Notes: generated from the sequence alone by a model not told the origin. 13,259 bases of DNA from Candidatus Thioglobus sp. (GCA_015163925.1 JAAOIF010000005.1:1-13259), one strand, 5' to 3'. Positions 1 through 8,591 are shown, counted from the first letter of the stretch. A program made the numbers and translations.

Positions 1-1
1 G

Positions 2-115
2 TTTGCGGCTGAATTTTCCGAGCAAAATGATAAGGCGATTTTGGAATTTTTCAACCAGACTGATGCCCTCAGACGCAAGGCTCGTTTTGAGGAGTCGCAT
101 TCAGTTGGCGATTGA
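2..115 (+). other. coding-like sequence in another frame, fused to the rpsD tail
   Basis: The frame starting at base 2 is open from the window edge to a TGA at 113-115 and has ordinary protein-like composition ([20 protein letters not shown] within it). It runs in a different frame from the S4 tail, and S4 homology starts at about base 93, so this looks like part of another gene joined to rpsD near bases 90-95. I do not recognise the protein. It could be a recombination junction, a contig-end chimera, or chance open frame. The bases after about 95 in this frame are simply the S4 coding sequence read out of frame. Confidence 0.4.
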
Positions 116-257
116 GTTAGCACAGCAAGCCGGTCAGGTTGATTGGGTGGAAGTAGATAGCAAAGCGTTTAAAGGTGTTTTCAAAAATCCACCTGCTCGT
201 GATGAGATTTCATCAGATATTCAAGAGCATTTGATTGTTGAATTATATTCAAAATAA
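93..257 (+). CDS. rpsD: 30S ribosomal protein S4, C-terminal part (5' part missing or replaced)
   Basis: Residues encoded from about base 93 to the stop match the last 54 or so residues of ribosomal protein S4: [12 protein letters not shown], then DWVEVD, and the highly conserved ending [15 protein letters not shown] (here [15 protein letters not shown]). S4 binds 16S rRNA early in 30S assembly and often represses its own operon. The position just before rpoA is the normal alpha-operon place (rpsM-rpsK-rpsD-rpoA-rplQ). Upstream of base 93 the S4 frame no longer encodes anything S4-like; the region that should carry the S4 motif VSIREKAKKQ is absent. Full S4 is about 206 residues, so only a quarter is visible. 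The identity of the tail is certain. Whether the gene is truly broken or the sequence is joined wrongly at this end cannot be told from the window. Confidence 0.9.
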   Translation, partial: SRIQLAIELAQQAGQVDWVEVDSKAFKGVFKNPPARDEISSDIQEHLIVELYSK

Positions 258-266
258 GGACAAATT

Positions 267-1247
267 ATGCAAGGTAGCGCAAGAGATTTTTTAAAGCCGA
301 AGTTAGTGGAATCGGCAAAAACTGGTGTAAATGAATATAGAATTATTCTTGAACCTTTGGAATGCGGCTTCGGTCACACGCTGGGAAATGCCTTGCGGAG
401 AACGCTTTTATCCTCAATGGTCGGCTCGGCAATTACCGAAGTTGCTATTGATGGAGTGATGCACGAATTTTCAACTATTGATGGCGTGCAGGAAGATGTT
501 TTGGACATTTTGCTCAACCTCAAAGAAGTCTCAGTGGCGCTTAACACCGCTGATAACGCCGAAGTGGTAATTGACAAAAAAGGCCCTTGTCAAATCACAG
601 TGGCAGATATTGAAGCTAACGGCACTGATATTTCAGTTTTTAATGCTGATAAAGTTATTGCCACAATCAACAACGGCGGGCATATGCGCCTCACCCTTAA
701 AATCGGCACTGGCGTAGGCTACGATACAGCTGTGGCAAGGGATGAGGAAGCTTCAACCATCGGCGGAATGCAATTAGATGCAAGTTTTTCGCCAATTAAA
801 CGCGTTAGTTTTACCGTTGAATCCGCCCGTGTTGAGCAAAAAGTTAATCTTGACAAACTCAATATTATCCTTGAAACCAACGGCTCGGTTGATGCTGAAG
901 AGGCCGTCCAGCGGGCTGCTACGATTTTAAGAGACCAATTATCCTCATTTGTGGAGTTAGAATTGGTTGAAGAAGAGGCGGCATTGCCGACCTCAAACGA
1001 TTTTGACCCCAAACTTTTAGCAGCGGTTGATGAATTAGAATTAACAGTCCGGAGTGCTAATTGCTTGAAAGCCGAGCAAATTTACTACATCGGCGATTTG
1101 ATTCAAAAGTCCGAGCAAGACTTGCTCCGAACCCCTAATTTAGGGCGTAAATCGTTAAATGAAATCAAAGAAGTATTGACCGAAAAAGGCCTTACTTTAG
1201 GCACTAATATTGAAAACTGGCCGCCAGTTGATTTGATGAGCGAATAG
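267..1247 (+). CDS. rpoA: DNA-directed RNA polymerase subunit alpha
   Basis: This 326-residue protein (E. coli has 329) is the alpha subunit, whose dimer nucleates assembly of the beta and beta' subunits and whose C-terminal domain contacts UP elements and activators. The N-terminal domain shows the dimerisation motif [13 protein letters not shown] at about residues 39-51. The linker ends near residue 250, and the C-terminal domain carries [17 protein letters not shown] and the helix-hairpin-helix segment [11 protein letters not shown]262 corresponds to E. coli R265, the main DNA contact. The start has an AAGGA Shine-Dalgarno a few bases upstream and lies 9 bases after the rpsD stop, so it is cotranscribed and probably translationally close to rpsD. 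Nothing unusual is seen in the protein. Confidence 0.98.
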   Translation: MQGSARDFLKPKLVESAKTGVNEYRIILEPLECGFGHTLGNALRRTLLSSMVGSAITEVAIDGVMHEFSTIDGVQEDVLDILLNLKEVSVALNTADNAEVVIDKKGPCQITVADIEANGTDISVFNADKVIATINNGGHMRLTLKIGTGVGYDTAVARDEEASTIGGMQLDASFSPIKRVSFTVESARVEQKVNLDKLNIILETNGSVDAEEAVQRAATILRDQLSSFVELELVEEEAALPTSNDFDPKLLAAVDELELTVRSANCLKAEQIYYIGDLIQKSEQDLLRTPNLGRKSLNEIKEVLTEKGLTLGTNIENWPPVDLMSE

Positions 1248-1264
1248 CATAATAGCAGGAATTT

Positions 1265-1675
1265 ATGAGACATAGAAAATCAGGCAAGCAACTCAATCGC
1301 AACGCCTCACACCGCCAAGCGATGTTTAAAAATATGGCAAATTCTTTGTTTCTGCACGAAACAATTACCACCACTTTAGCCAAAGCCAAAGAGCTCCGCC
1401 GCGTGGTTGAGCCACTTATCACCAAAGCCAAAGCCGACAGTGTTGCTAATCGCCGCCGTGTTTTTGCCAAACTCCGCGATGATGCTATGGTCGCCAAATT
1501 ATTCACCAAGTTAGCGCCATTTTACCAAGACCGCCCCGGTGGCTATGTTCGCGTCCTCAAAGCCGGCTTTCGCTCTGGTGATAAAGCGCCGATGGCAATT
1601 GTCCAATTAGTTGATTTCACCAGCACTCCAGCACTCGCCGAAGCCGAAATTGACGCTGAAACCGAAGATTCATAA
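1265..1675 (+). CDS. rplQ: 50S ribosomal protein L17
   Basis: L17 is a large-subunit protein near the peptide exit tunnel. The N-terminus [17 protein letters not shown] and the following segment [27 protein letters not shown] are hallmark L17 sequence, and [25 protein letters not shown] is the conserved C-terminal part of the fold. The length is 136 residues against 127 in E. coli; the extra residues are an acidic tail ([14 protein letters not shown]), common in this family. A Shine-Dalgarno AGGA precedes the ATG, 17 bases after the rpoA stop. It is normally the last gene of the alpha operon, but here rpsU follows after only 15 bases. Confidence 0.98.
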   Translation: MRHRKSGKQLNRNASHRQAMFKNMANSLFLHETITTTLAKAKELRRVVEPLITKAKADSVANRRRVFAKLRDDAMVAKLFTKLAPFYQDRPGGYVRVLKAGFRSGDKAPMAIVQLVDFTSTPALAEAEIDAETEDS

Positions 1676-1690
1676 AGGAAAAAAATAATT

Positions 1691-1906
1691 ATGCCATCTA
1701 TTAAAGTCAGAGAAAACGAACCATTTGATATTGCCCTGCGCCGTTTTCGCCGCTCGTGTGATAGGGCTGGAGTGATTACCGATATTAGAAAAAAAGAATT
1801 TTACGAGAAACCAACTTGGGTAAATAAACGGATGAAAGCCGCTGCTGTCAAGCGAACTCACAAGGAAAGGGCAAAAAATAGAGTTCATAGAAAGAGAATG
1901 TACTAA
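1691..1906 (+). CDS. rpsU: 30S ribosomal protein S21
   Basis: A 71-residue basic protein with the S21 signature: [21 protein letters not shown], then [13 protein letters not shown], and the Arg/Lys-rich end [10 protein letters not shown]21 sits near the anti-Shine-Dalgarno region of 16S rRNA and helps start translation. The length equals the usual 71. It begins 15 bases after the rplQ stop, with AGGA at 1676-1679 partly overlapping the end of rplQ. In many gammaproteobacteria rpsU instead heads the rpsU-dnaG-rpoD operon; here it extends the alpha operon, so its dosage is probably tied to rpoA and rplQ. No convincing intrinsic terminator follows it: the CCCC-TCAA-GGGG hairpin near 1940-1953 lacks a T tract. 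Confidence 0.97.
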   Translation: MPSIKVRENEPFDIALRRFRRSCDRAGVITDIRKKEFYEKPTWVNKRMKAAAVKRTHKERAKNRVHRKRMY

Positions 1907-2106
1907 AAAAATGTTTTTTACTTCGTCTTTTTCCTTTCTACCCCTCAAGGGGGCACTAAACAGTACAGCGTTAAAAGCCAAAAATTATTCAGTCATATAG
2001 GATTTCTATATTCCGTTCATAATTTTTAACTTTTGCCTTGTAGAATAAAAAAATACTTGCAAAAAATCATTTTTTTTAATTTTACTAAAAACACCAAAAA
2101 GCAATT
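1907..2106. other. AT-rich intergenic gap with candidate yqeY promoter
   Basis: This 200-base gap has no gene I can support. It contains a short GC hairpin (CCCC/GGGG, about 1940-1953, no T tract), an AT palindrome ATATAG-GATTT-CTATAT at 1995-2011, and near its end TTGCAA (2057-2062), 18 bases, then TTTACT (2081-2086), each matching sigma-70 consensus at 4 of 6. That pair could start transcription just before yqeY, but in such AT-rich DNA the match is weak evidence. Confidence 0.3.
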
Positions 2107-2556
2107 ATGTCAGCCCTAAAAACCCGCATTACCGATGATATGAAATCCGCTATGAAGGCGGGGGATAAGGGCGGTCTGAAAGCAATTCGGATGATTTTGC
2201 AAGCCGTCAAGCAGCGGGAAATTGACGAGCGGATTGAGTTAGATGATGGGCAAATATTAACGGTGATTCAAAAAATGGTCAAGCAGCGGCTTGATTCTAT
2301 TTCCCAATTTTCAGCCGCCGACCGGCAAGATTTGGTCAAAATCGAGCAAGCAGAATTGGCAATTATCAATAATTATATGCCGCCGCAACTCTCCGAATCC
2401 GAACTCCAAACCGCCGTGGATAAGGCGATTGCCGACACCGGCGCTAATTCTATGGCAGACATCGGCCGGCTGATGGGGCTACTTAAAAATCAGTTGCAAG
2501 GCAAAGCCGATATGGGCAAAGTATCAAGCCTCATCCGCTCAAAACTCTCCCCTTGA
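2107..2556 (+). CDS. yqeY: GatB/YqeY-domain protein
   Basis: This 149-residue protein matches the YqeY family along its whole length: TRITDDMKSAMKAGDK at the start, AIRMILQAVKQREIDERIELDD, QFSAADRQDL, a helical middle with YMPPQLSE, and the C-terminal GLLKNQLQGKADMGKVSSLIR. The family is related to the tail domain of the amidotransferase subunit GatB, which binds tRNA; the role of free-standing YqeY is not established. Its presence after rpsU recalls the rpsU-yqeY-dnaG-rpoD order in many genomes, but dnaG and rpoD do not follow here. No Shine-Dalgarno is visible before the ATG; the start is chosen because the family N-terminus begins there. The stop codon lies inside the first copy of a repeat that fills the downstream gap. 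Confidence 0.93.
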   Translation: MSALKTRITDDMKSAMKAGDKGGLKAIRMILQAVKQREIDERIELDDGQILTVIQKMVKQRLDSISQFSAADRQDLVKIEQAELAIINNYMPPQLSESELQTAVDKAIADTGANSMADIGRLMGLLKNQLQGKADMGKVSSLIRSKLSP

Positions 2557-2740
2557 ATAAAAACTATCACCCCTGAACCACCTGTAACCCTGAATAAAAA
2601 ACTGTCACCCTGAACTTGATTCAGGGTCTCATCCAGCAAGCACGGTCTGCTTTTTACAAAAACGAGATTCTGAATCAAGTTCAGAATGACAATAGGTGGG
2701 AAGTTCAGAATGACAATGGGTTGAGTTCAGAATGACAGTG
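2551..2740. repeat. nested palindromic repeat cluster between convergent genes
   Basis: Two 28-base arms, 2603-2630 and 2664-2691, are inverted copies of each other with four mismatches, separated by 33 bases. Each arm is also its own perfect 8-bp hairpin: ACCCTGAA/TTCAGGGT (2607-2627) and ATTCTGAA/TTCAGAAT (2667-2687), both with 5-base loops. On the left, 2551-2578 and 2588-2615 are near-identical direct copies. On the right, GTTCAGAATGACA occurs three times (2679, 2703, 2725). Similar CTGAACTTGATTCAG elements are familiar from memory as dispersed intergenic repeats in proteobacteria. With no T tract, a role as a classical terminator is doubtful, but the cluster could act as an RNA 3'-end stabiliser between the convergent yqeY and the gene ending at 2753. 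Confidence 0.85.
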
Positions 2741-2752
2741 GGGCTGACTCAG

Positions 2753-3385
2753 CTACTGCAAATCAGCACGAGTAGATGGGCGTTTGGAGCGTGGAGTTTT
2801 GGGGGTTTTTGGCTTGGCGGATTGCTTTTTGGCAATAATATCTTTGGCGGAAGCAAGCTCATTTACACTTTTTTGAATGGCTTGAAATGCCTTCGGGGCT
2901 TGGATTTCAACCATTTGCTGGACAATCCATTTCTCGTCCGCTGCGGTCATAGCTTTTTGAATTTTATCTGCAAAATAACGCAAAAATAAATAATTTGGCT
3001 CATCGTTTTTAAACTTATAATCGCTATAATCTTGCGCTCGGCTGGCATAAGTTTGGATAAATTCTTGCCAATATTCGCCCTCGCCGAGGCGGTCTGACTT
3101 GTTTTCTTGGTAGTAAGCGGCGGATTGTTCAATTATTAGGCTTATCAATTTTTGCCGCTGCTGAGGGCTAAAAGACGAATAAACCAAGCGGTCGGCGGAT
3201 TGAATTAGAAAGCATAAATATTCTTGAATGACGGCAAAAACTTGCGCTTTTTCAATCACAAAAGCTTCATTTATCAAGTCTTCTAAGTGATTTTTAGTAA
3301 TCCGCCAGATGTTGAAAGCCAAGGCGCTGGAGACATCTTCAATGGTTCTAACTTGGGTTTTGTGCCATTTGCTTTTTACTCGCAT
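2753..3385 (-). CDS. conserved hypothetical protein, mostly alpha-helical
   Basis: A 210-residue soluble protein of unknown function. Its N-terminus MRVKSKWHK, followed by ALAFNIWRI, FLCFLIQ-like helix EYLCFLIQSADRLVY, and a late YLFLRYFADKI segment, resembles a family of hypothetical proteins I recall from beta- and gammaproteobacteria; no catalytic motif is apparent. There is no signal peptide or membrane segment. The last 30 or so residues are a low-complexity Lys/Pro/Ser/Arg tail (KPKTPKTPRSKRP) that could bind nucleic acid. The gene begins 24 bases after the rhodanese stop on the same strand, so the two may be cotranscribed. Its ATG has no Shine-Dalgarno, but TGTTAAAAT, an extended -10 shape, lies 6 bases upstream (minus strand), suggesting an own promoter and a leaderless message. 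Confidence 0.8.
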   Translation of the reverse strand: MRVKSKWHKTQVRTIEDVSSALAFNIWRITKNHLEDLINEAFVIEKAQVFAVIQEYLCFLIQSADRLVYSSFSPQQRQKLISLIIEQSAAYYQENKSDRLGEGEYWQEFIQTYASRAQDYSDYKFKNDEPNYLFLRYFADKIQKAMTAADEKWIVQQMVEIQAPKAFQAIQKSVNELASAKDIIAKKQSAKPKTPKTPRSKRPSTRADLQ

Positions 3386-3391
3386 AAGCAG

Positions 3392-3400
3392 ATTTTAACA
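3392..3400 (-). promoter_or_regulatory. candidate extended -10 (TGTTAAAAT) of the hypothetical gene
   Basis: Read on the minus strand, TGTTAAAAT fits the extended -10 form TGnTAnnnT and ends 6 bases before the ATG at 3385. No good -35 is seen, which extended -10 promoters can tolerate. Transcription from it would begin almost at the start codon. Confidence 0.35.
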
Positions 3401-3409
3401 AAAAATTAG

Positions 3410-3697
3410 CTATTCGCAGTTGTAGTTTTTGAATGAGCCGAGGTCGTAAACTTGCTCAAAACCCATTTGCACTAAGTAATTTTTAGCACTTGATGAACGC
3501 GCTCCGGAGACACAATACAGGACAATTGCCTTGTCGGCAGCAATAATATTTTTGGCATTAGTAATGGATTGCAAGGGCAAATTTACCGCATTCGGCAACG
3601 CGCCTTGGGCAAATTCACCGCTTGACCGCACATCAACTAATTGCGCCCCTTCGCTCAAGAGTTTGCACGCATCGCTGCCTGTTAAAGTGTTGAACAT
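3410..3697 (-). CDS. single-domain rhodanese (sulfurtransferase)
   Basis: A 95-residue stand-alone rhodanese domain, the size of PspE/GlpE-type proteins. Rhodaneses carry sulfane sulfur as a persulfide on an active-site cysteine and pass it to cyanide, thiols or partner proteins. The sequence shows LVDVRSSGEF at residues 20-29, the structural motif GALPNAVNLPL at 32-42, and the active-site loop YCVSGARS with Cys62; the six-residue loop C-V-S-G-A-R is typical of sulfur-transferring rather than phosphatase-like members. No signal peptide is visible, so it is probably cytoplasmic. GGAAA seven bases before the ATG serves as Shine-Dalgarno. The gene is divergent from serS and probably heads a two-gene unit with the hypothetical gene after it. 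The true sulfur donor and acceptor are unknown. Confidence 0.92.
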   Translation of the reverse strand: MFNTLTGSDACKLLSEGAQLVDVRSSGEFAQGALPNAVNLPLQSITNAKNIIAADKAIVLYCVSGARSSSAKNYLVQMGFEQVYDLGSFKNYNCE

Positions 3698-5037
<1,340 letters not shown>

Positions 5038-5044
5038 TTTCCTG

Positions 5045-5145
5045 TACTTTGGTGGAGCGGTGGAAACACCCAACAGGCGGACGGCAGCATTAAAATCCCG
5101 CAAGTTTTACAAAAGTATATGAGCGGGCAAACTAAGATAAAATAG
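5045..5145 (+). pseudogene. decayed second copy of the serS 3' end
   Basis: Bases 5045-5145 repeat the last 100 or so bases of serS (about 4936-5037). Stretches GCGGACGGCAGCATTAAAAT and AGTTTTACAAAAGTATATGA occur in both copies. In the second copy the frame reads [22 protein letters not shown] and a TAG stop, against [22 protein letters not shown] in serS. The second copy differs at synonymous positions, has another last seven residues, and is two bases shorter near 5055-5072, so it is broken upstream. There is no start codon or ribosome-binding site for it. It looks like the leftover end of a replaced or duplicated serS rather than a gene. It fills most of the serS-yajC gap. Confidence 0.85.
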
Positions 5146-5170
5146 CGTTTTTAAAATAACAGGAGATAAA

Positions 5171-5506
5171 ATGAATTTATTAGATTTAATTGCACCAAAA
5201 GCTTTAGCAGAAGGCGGCTCAGGCATTTCTGGCACAGGTTTTAGCGAATTTATTCCGCTGATTATTTTGTTTGTGATTTTTTATTTTTTGCTAATTCGCC
5301 CTCAGCAAAAACGCGCAAAAGAGCATAAAACATTATTGGCAGAGCTGAAAAAAGGCGATGAAATCGTGACTAACGGCGGCATGGTCGGGCAGGTGAAAGC
5401 GGTAGATGAGTCATTTGCTTCAGTGGAAATTGCCGCCGGAGTGGTGGTAAAAGTGCAAAAACAAGGCATCAACCAAAAATTACCAAAAGGCAGCGCTAAG
5501 GCATAA
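5171..5506 (+). CDS. yajC: preprotein translocase subunit YajC
   Basis: YajC is a small inner-membrane protein that associates with SecD and SecF in the holotranslocon. The 111 residues have a short N-terminal segment, one membrane helix at about 27-43 (FIPLIILFVIFYFLLIRP), the diagnostic RPQQKRAKEH just after it, and a cytoplasmic domain with KGDEIVTNGGMVGQV at 61-75. A strong Shine-Dalgarno AGGAG lies five bases before the ATG. It is followed by secD after 22 bases, the usual yajC-secD-secF order. In many gammaproteobacteria tgt precedes yajC; here serS and its relic copy do. No clear promoter is seen directly upstream, so it may be read from serS. Confidence 0.97.
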   Translation: MNLLDLIAPKALAEGGSGISGTGFSEFIPLIILFVIFYFLLIRPQQKRAKEHKTLLAELKKGDEIVTNGGMVGQVKAVDESFASVEIAAGVVVKVQKQGINQKLPKGSAKA

Positions 5507-5528
5507 TCGGCTAAATTTTGAATAAAAT

Positions 5529-7379
5529 ATGAACCAATTTTCAACCCTTAAAAATACCCTGATTGCTTTGGCGTTGCTGCTGGCGGGGCTGTATGCCTTG
5601 CCGAATATTTTTGGCTCGGATTTGGCAGTGCAAATTTCCAGCGCTGGGACTGAGGCGATTGGCTCGGCGGAATTGAGCAAAATTAAGACTGAATTGCAAC
5701 AGGAAAAAATTGCTTATAAGTCGGCGGCACTTGGCAATCAGCGGGTGCTGCTGCGGTTTTCTGATAGTTCTAATCAGCTCTCGGCGAAGGATTTGCTGAA
5801 GAAAAAACTCGGTAGAAATTATGTGGTAGCACTGAATTTAGCCCCTTCAGTGCCGGCTTGGCTGGCGAGTTTTGGCGGCAAGGCGATGTCTTTGGGCTTG
5901 GATTTACGCGGCGGAGTGCATTTTTTGCTGGAAGTGGATATGCAAAAAGTTGTGGCAAATTCACTCATCGCTTCAAGCAAAGATTTGCGTTCTGCCATGC
6001 GCAAACAGAGGCTTCACAAAAGCATTAAGCAGGAAAAAAACCAAATTTTAGTGCGTCTGAAAAATGCTAATTTAAGGGCAAAAGCCATTCAAGTTGCTAA
6101 TTCAATTGAGGGTTTGGAAGTGTTGGAAAATGCTAATCAGCAGTTAGATTTATTGACAATTTCAATGAGTGAAAGCGCCCAGAGAGACGCTAAAAATGGG
6201 GCGTTGAAGCAAAATATTGCCACTCTGAGAAATCGGGTAAATGAGCTTGGAGTGGCGCAGCCGATTATTCAGCAGCAAGGCTTGGAGCGGATTGTGGTGC
6301 AGCTGCCGGGGGTGCAAGACAGCGCTAAGGCGAAGGAAATTTTGGGTGCGGTGGCGACCCTTGAATTTAGAATGGTGGATGAGGAAAATGACCCGCAAAT
6401 TGCCGTTCGCACTGGGCGGATGCCGATTGGTTCAAAGCTTTATTATTTCCGCGATGGGCGGGCGTTGCTGCTGAAAAATCGGGTGGTAACGACTGGCAAA
6501 AACATCACCGGTGCGGCTTCGGGTTTTGACCAAAACAGCGCCTCGCCGATGGTCAATATTACTCTTGATAGCGCCGGCGGACGGGCGATGCTGAATGTTA
6601 CTAAAAAATATTTGCATCACCGAATGGCAGCGGTTTTCATTGAAAATACCGTTGAAACCGTGAAAGTAAATGGCAAATCGGTCAAAAAACGCAGCACCAG
6701 CCAAGACATTATCAACGCCGCCACCATTCAAGGCACATTTTCAAATCGCTTCCAAATCACCGGAATTGACAGCGCCCGTGAGGCTCGGAATTTAGCCTTG
6801 CTACTGCGTGCCGGCTCGCTTGCAGCCCCGATTGAATTTATTGAAGAACGCACAATTGGCCCCAGTCTCGGCGCTGATAATATCGCTAAAGGGGTGCTGA
6901 GTGTGGTTATCGGCTTTGTGTTAGTGTTGATATTTATGGGGCTGCGTTATCGGGTTTTTGGGATGGTGGCAAATATGGCGCTGACCTTTAATTTGGTGCT
7001 GATTGTGGCAGTGCTGTCGCTTTTGCAAGCCACTTTAACCTTGCCCGGAATCGCCGGAATTGTGCTGACTGTGGGCATGGCGGTGGATGCAAATGTGCTG
7101 ATTTTTGAGCGAATTAAGGAAGAATTAGCGCTAAATGATAATATCCAAAAGGCGATTGCCGGCGGCTACGACAAGGCTTTTAGAACCATTGCTGACGCGA
7201 ATATTACTACTTTAATCGCCTCGTTAGTGCTATTTAGTTTTGGCACCGGGCCGATTAAAGGCTTTGCCATCACCCTTTCCATCGGCATTGTAACTTCAAT
7301 GTTTACCGCAATTATCGTCTCCCGCGCCGTTATCAATAAAATTTACGGCGGCAAAAAAATACAGGAATTATCAATATGA
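5529..7379 (+). CDS. secD: protein translocase subunit SecD
   Basis: SecD works with SecF in the inner membrane, using the proton gradient to help pull exported proteins into the periplasm. The 616 residues (E. coli 615) show the first membrane helix at about 8-27 followed by LPNIFGSDLAVQI, the large periplasmic region with SLGLDLRGGVHFLLEVDM at 121-138 and RNRVNELGVAQPIIQQQG, then five membrane helices in the last 170 residues. GMAVDANVLIFERIKEE contains D520, the equivalent of E. coli D519 that is required for proton-coupled action. The start agrees with the family N-terminus, but no Shine-Dalgarno is visible before it, so translation may depend on coupling with yajC. The stop overlaps the secF start by four bases (ATGA, 7376-7379). 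Confidence 0.98.
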   Translation: MNQFSTLKNTLIALALLLAGLYALPNIFGSDLAVQISSAGTEAIGSAELSKIKTELQQEKIAYKSAALGNQRVLLRFSDSSNQLSAKDLLKKKLGRNYVVALNLAPSVPAWLASFGGKAMSLGLDLRGGVHFLLEVDMQKVVANSLIASSKDLRSAMRKQRLHKSIKQEKNQILVRLKNANLRAKAIQVANSIEGLEVLENANQQLDLLTISMSESAQRDAKNGALKQNIATLRNRVNELGVAQPIIQQQGLERIVVQLPGVQDSAKAKEILGAVATLEFRMVDEENDPQIAVRTGRMPIGSKLYYFRDGRALLLKNRVVTTGKNITGAASGFDQNSASPMVNITLDSAGGRAMLNVTKKYLHHRMAAVFIENTVETVKVNGKSVKKRSTSQDIINAATIQGTFSNRFQITGIDSAREARNLALLLRAGSLAAPIEFIEERTIGPSLGADNIAKGVLSVVIGFVLVLIFMGLRYRVFGMVANMALTFNLVLIVAVLSLLQATLTLPGIAGIVLTVGMAVDANVLIFERIKEELALNDNIQKAIAGGYDKAFRTIADANITTLIASLVLFSFGTGPIKGFAITLSIGIVTSMFTAIIVSRAVINKIYGGKKIQELSI

Positions 7380-8296
7380 AAACACTAAATATTCCCACGA
7401 TTGACTTTGTCGGCAAGCGTTTGTGGGCGATTATTTTCTCAAGTTTGCTGCTTGCACTGAGTATTTTTTCTTTGGCAAATAATGGCTTGAAGCTCGGCAT
7501 AGATTTCACCGGCGGCACTCTGATTGAAGCCAGTTATCAGCAAAATGTGGATTTAGATTTGGTGCGTGAAAGCCTTGCTGCTGCTGATTTTAAAAGTGCA
7601 AATGTGCAATATTTTGGCTCCAGCAATGAGATTTTAATCCGCTTAGAACCGCAAAAAATTTCCAGTGCCAAACTGAGTTCCAAAATTATTCAGCTTTTGG
7701 GCGATGATGTGGATATTCGCCGAGTGGAATTTGTCGGTCCGAAAGTCGGCGAAGAGCTGACAAATGACGGCGGTCTGGCGCTATTATATGCGCTAATTGG
7801 AATTTTGATTTATGTGGCATTTCGCTTTGAATATCGCTTTTCCTTAGGCTCAATCGCCGCCCTAATTCACGATGTGATTGTAACTTTAGGGGTGTTTTCA
7901 CTGTTCCAAATTGAATTTGATTTAACCGTTTTAGCCGCTATTTTAGCGGTAATCGGCTACTCTCTCAACGATACTATTGTGGTTTTTGACCGCATCCGCG
8001 AAAACTTTTTATCCACTCGGCAAACCGACCCCTTGAAAATCATCAACGGCGCTCTGAACCAAACCTTGTCAAGAACAATTATGACCTCACTCACCACTTT
8101 GCTGGTGCTGCTGGCGCTGTTTTTCTTGGGCGGCGAAATCATTCACGGCTTCGCCTCAGCCCTGCTAATCGGCGTTGTAATCGGCACATATTCCTCAATT
8201 TATGTTGCCAGCTCAATGATTTTAGCCCTCGGCATCACCAAAGCAGATTTGCTACCGAGCGAGAAAGAGGAAAAATTGATAAGCAATCGCCCATGA
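7376..8296 (+). CDS. secF: protein translocase subunit SecF
   Basis: SecF pairs with SecD in the accessory Sec complex. The 306 residues (E. coli 323) contain membrane helix 1 near residues 17-35, the conserved KLGIDFTGGTLIEASY at about 40-55, a periplasmic domain, and five further helices from about residue 130. SLNDTIVVFDRIRENF holds D199, in the conserved charged motif used in proton coupling. AGGAA precedes the ATG, and the start overlaps the secD stop as ATGA, indicating translational coupling. The C-terminus is short and hydrophilic (KEEKLISNRP). No terminator is evident after the stop. Confidence 0.98.
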   Translation: MKTLNIPTIDFVGKRLWAIIFSSLLLALSIFSLANNGLKLGIDFTGGTLIEASYQQNVDLDLVRESLAAADFKSANVQYFGSSNEILIRLEPQKISSAKLSSKIIQLLGDDVDIRRVEFVGPKVGEELTNDGGLALLYALIGILIYVAFRFEYRFSLGSIAALIHDVIVTLGVFSLFQIEFDLTVLAAILAVIGYSLNDTIVVFDRIRENFLSTRQTDPLKIINGALNQTLSRTIMTSLTTLLVLLALFFLGGEIIHGFASALLIGVVIGTYSSIYVASSMILALGITKADLLPSEKEEKLISNRP

Positions 8297-8304
8297 AGAG
8301 CAAT

Positions 8305-8332
8305 GGTAAATTATTAATGGTTAATTATTAAT
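8305..8332 (+). repeat. two tandem copies of a 14-base AT repeat
   Basis: GGTAAATTATTAAT at 8305-8318 is followed directly by GGTTAATTATTAAT at 8319-8332, with one mismatch. It lies just after the secF stop in the 91-base gap before the small ribbon-helix-helix-like gene. It may be an operator for that gene or a simple slippage duplication. Confidence 0.6.
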
Positions 8333-8387
8333 GAAAAGCAAAGCAACAAAACAAGAAAGAAAAGCATATTTTAAGGGGTAATTAATT

Positions 8388-8591
8388 ATGGAAAAAGAAT
8401 ACGATTTTTCAAATGGCATCAGAGGCAAGTTTTATCAAAAAGATGCGCAATTTCATTTGCCTGTTTATCTTGAGCCGGAGATAGAAGATTTTGTTATGCA
8501 ATTAGCAAAAAGGCAAGATGTTGATTTAACTCAAATGGTCAATAGCTTGCTTTTAAAAGACAAAGCCTTGATTGAATTGGCGGATAAATAA
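8388..8591 (+). CDS. small antitoxin-like protein (ribbon-helix-helix type), no toxin partner seen
   Basis: A 67-residue protein preceded by AAGGGG nine bases before the ATG. Its start, YDFSNGIRGKFY, resembles the N-terminus of a widespread group of small antitoxin-like proteins, and the rest can be read as a short strand (FHLPVYL) followed by two helices (EPEIEDFVMQLAKRQ and LTQMVNSLLLKDKALIEL), the order of a ribbon-helix-helix DNA-binding fold. Such proteins usually pair with BrnT-, RelE- or PIN-type toxins. No toxin gene adjoins it: secF lies before it and a lipoprotein gene after it. It may be an orphan antitoxin, a stand-alone regulator, or have a very short partner I do not see. The fold assignment is by pattern only. 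Confidence 0.65.
   Translation: MEKEYDFSNGIRGKFYQKDAQFHLPVYLEPEIEDFVMQLAKRQDVDLTQMVNSLLLKDKALIELADK

Noticed and set aside
1936..1956. CCCC-TCAA-GGGG hairpin after rpsU as a terminator
   Set aside because: Only four pairs and no T tract on either strand, so it is not a credible intrinsic terminator.
1670..1981. A minus-strand open frame across rpsU
   Set aside because: It is antisense to rpsU, and the composition is that of a shadow frame; nothing supports expression.
2603..2691. CRISPR array, suggested by short repeats between genes
   Set aside because: Spacing is irregular, copies are inverted as well as direct, units are short and there are no cas genes; it is a palindromic intergenic repeat.
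2732..2989. An 85-codon plus-strand open frame with Phe/Gly-rich sequence
   Set aside because: It lies antisense to the 3' half of the hypothetical gene and mirrors its Lys/Pro-rich tail; no ribosome-binding site or family likeness.
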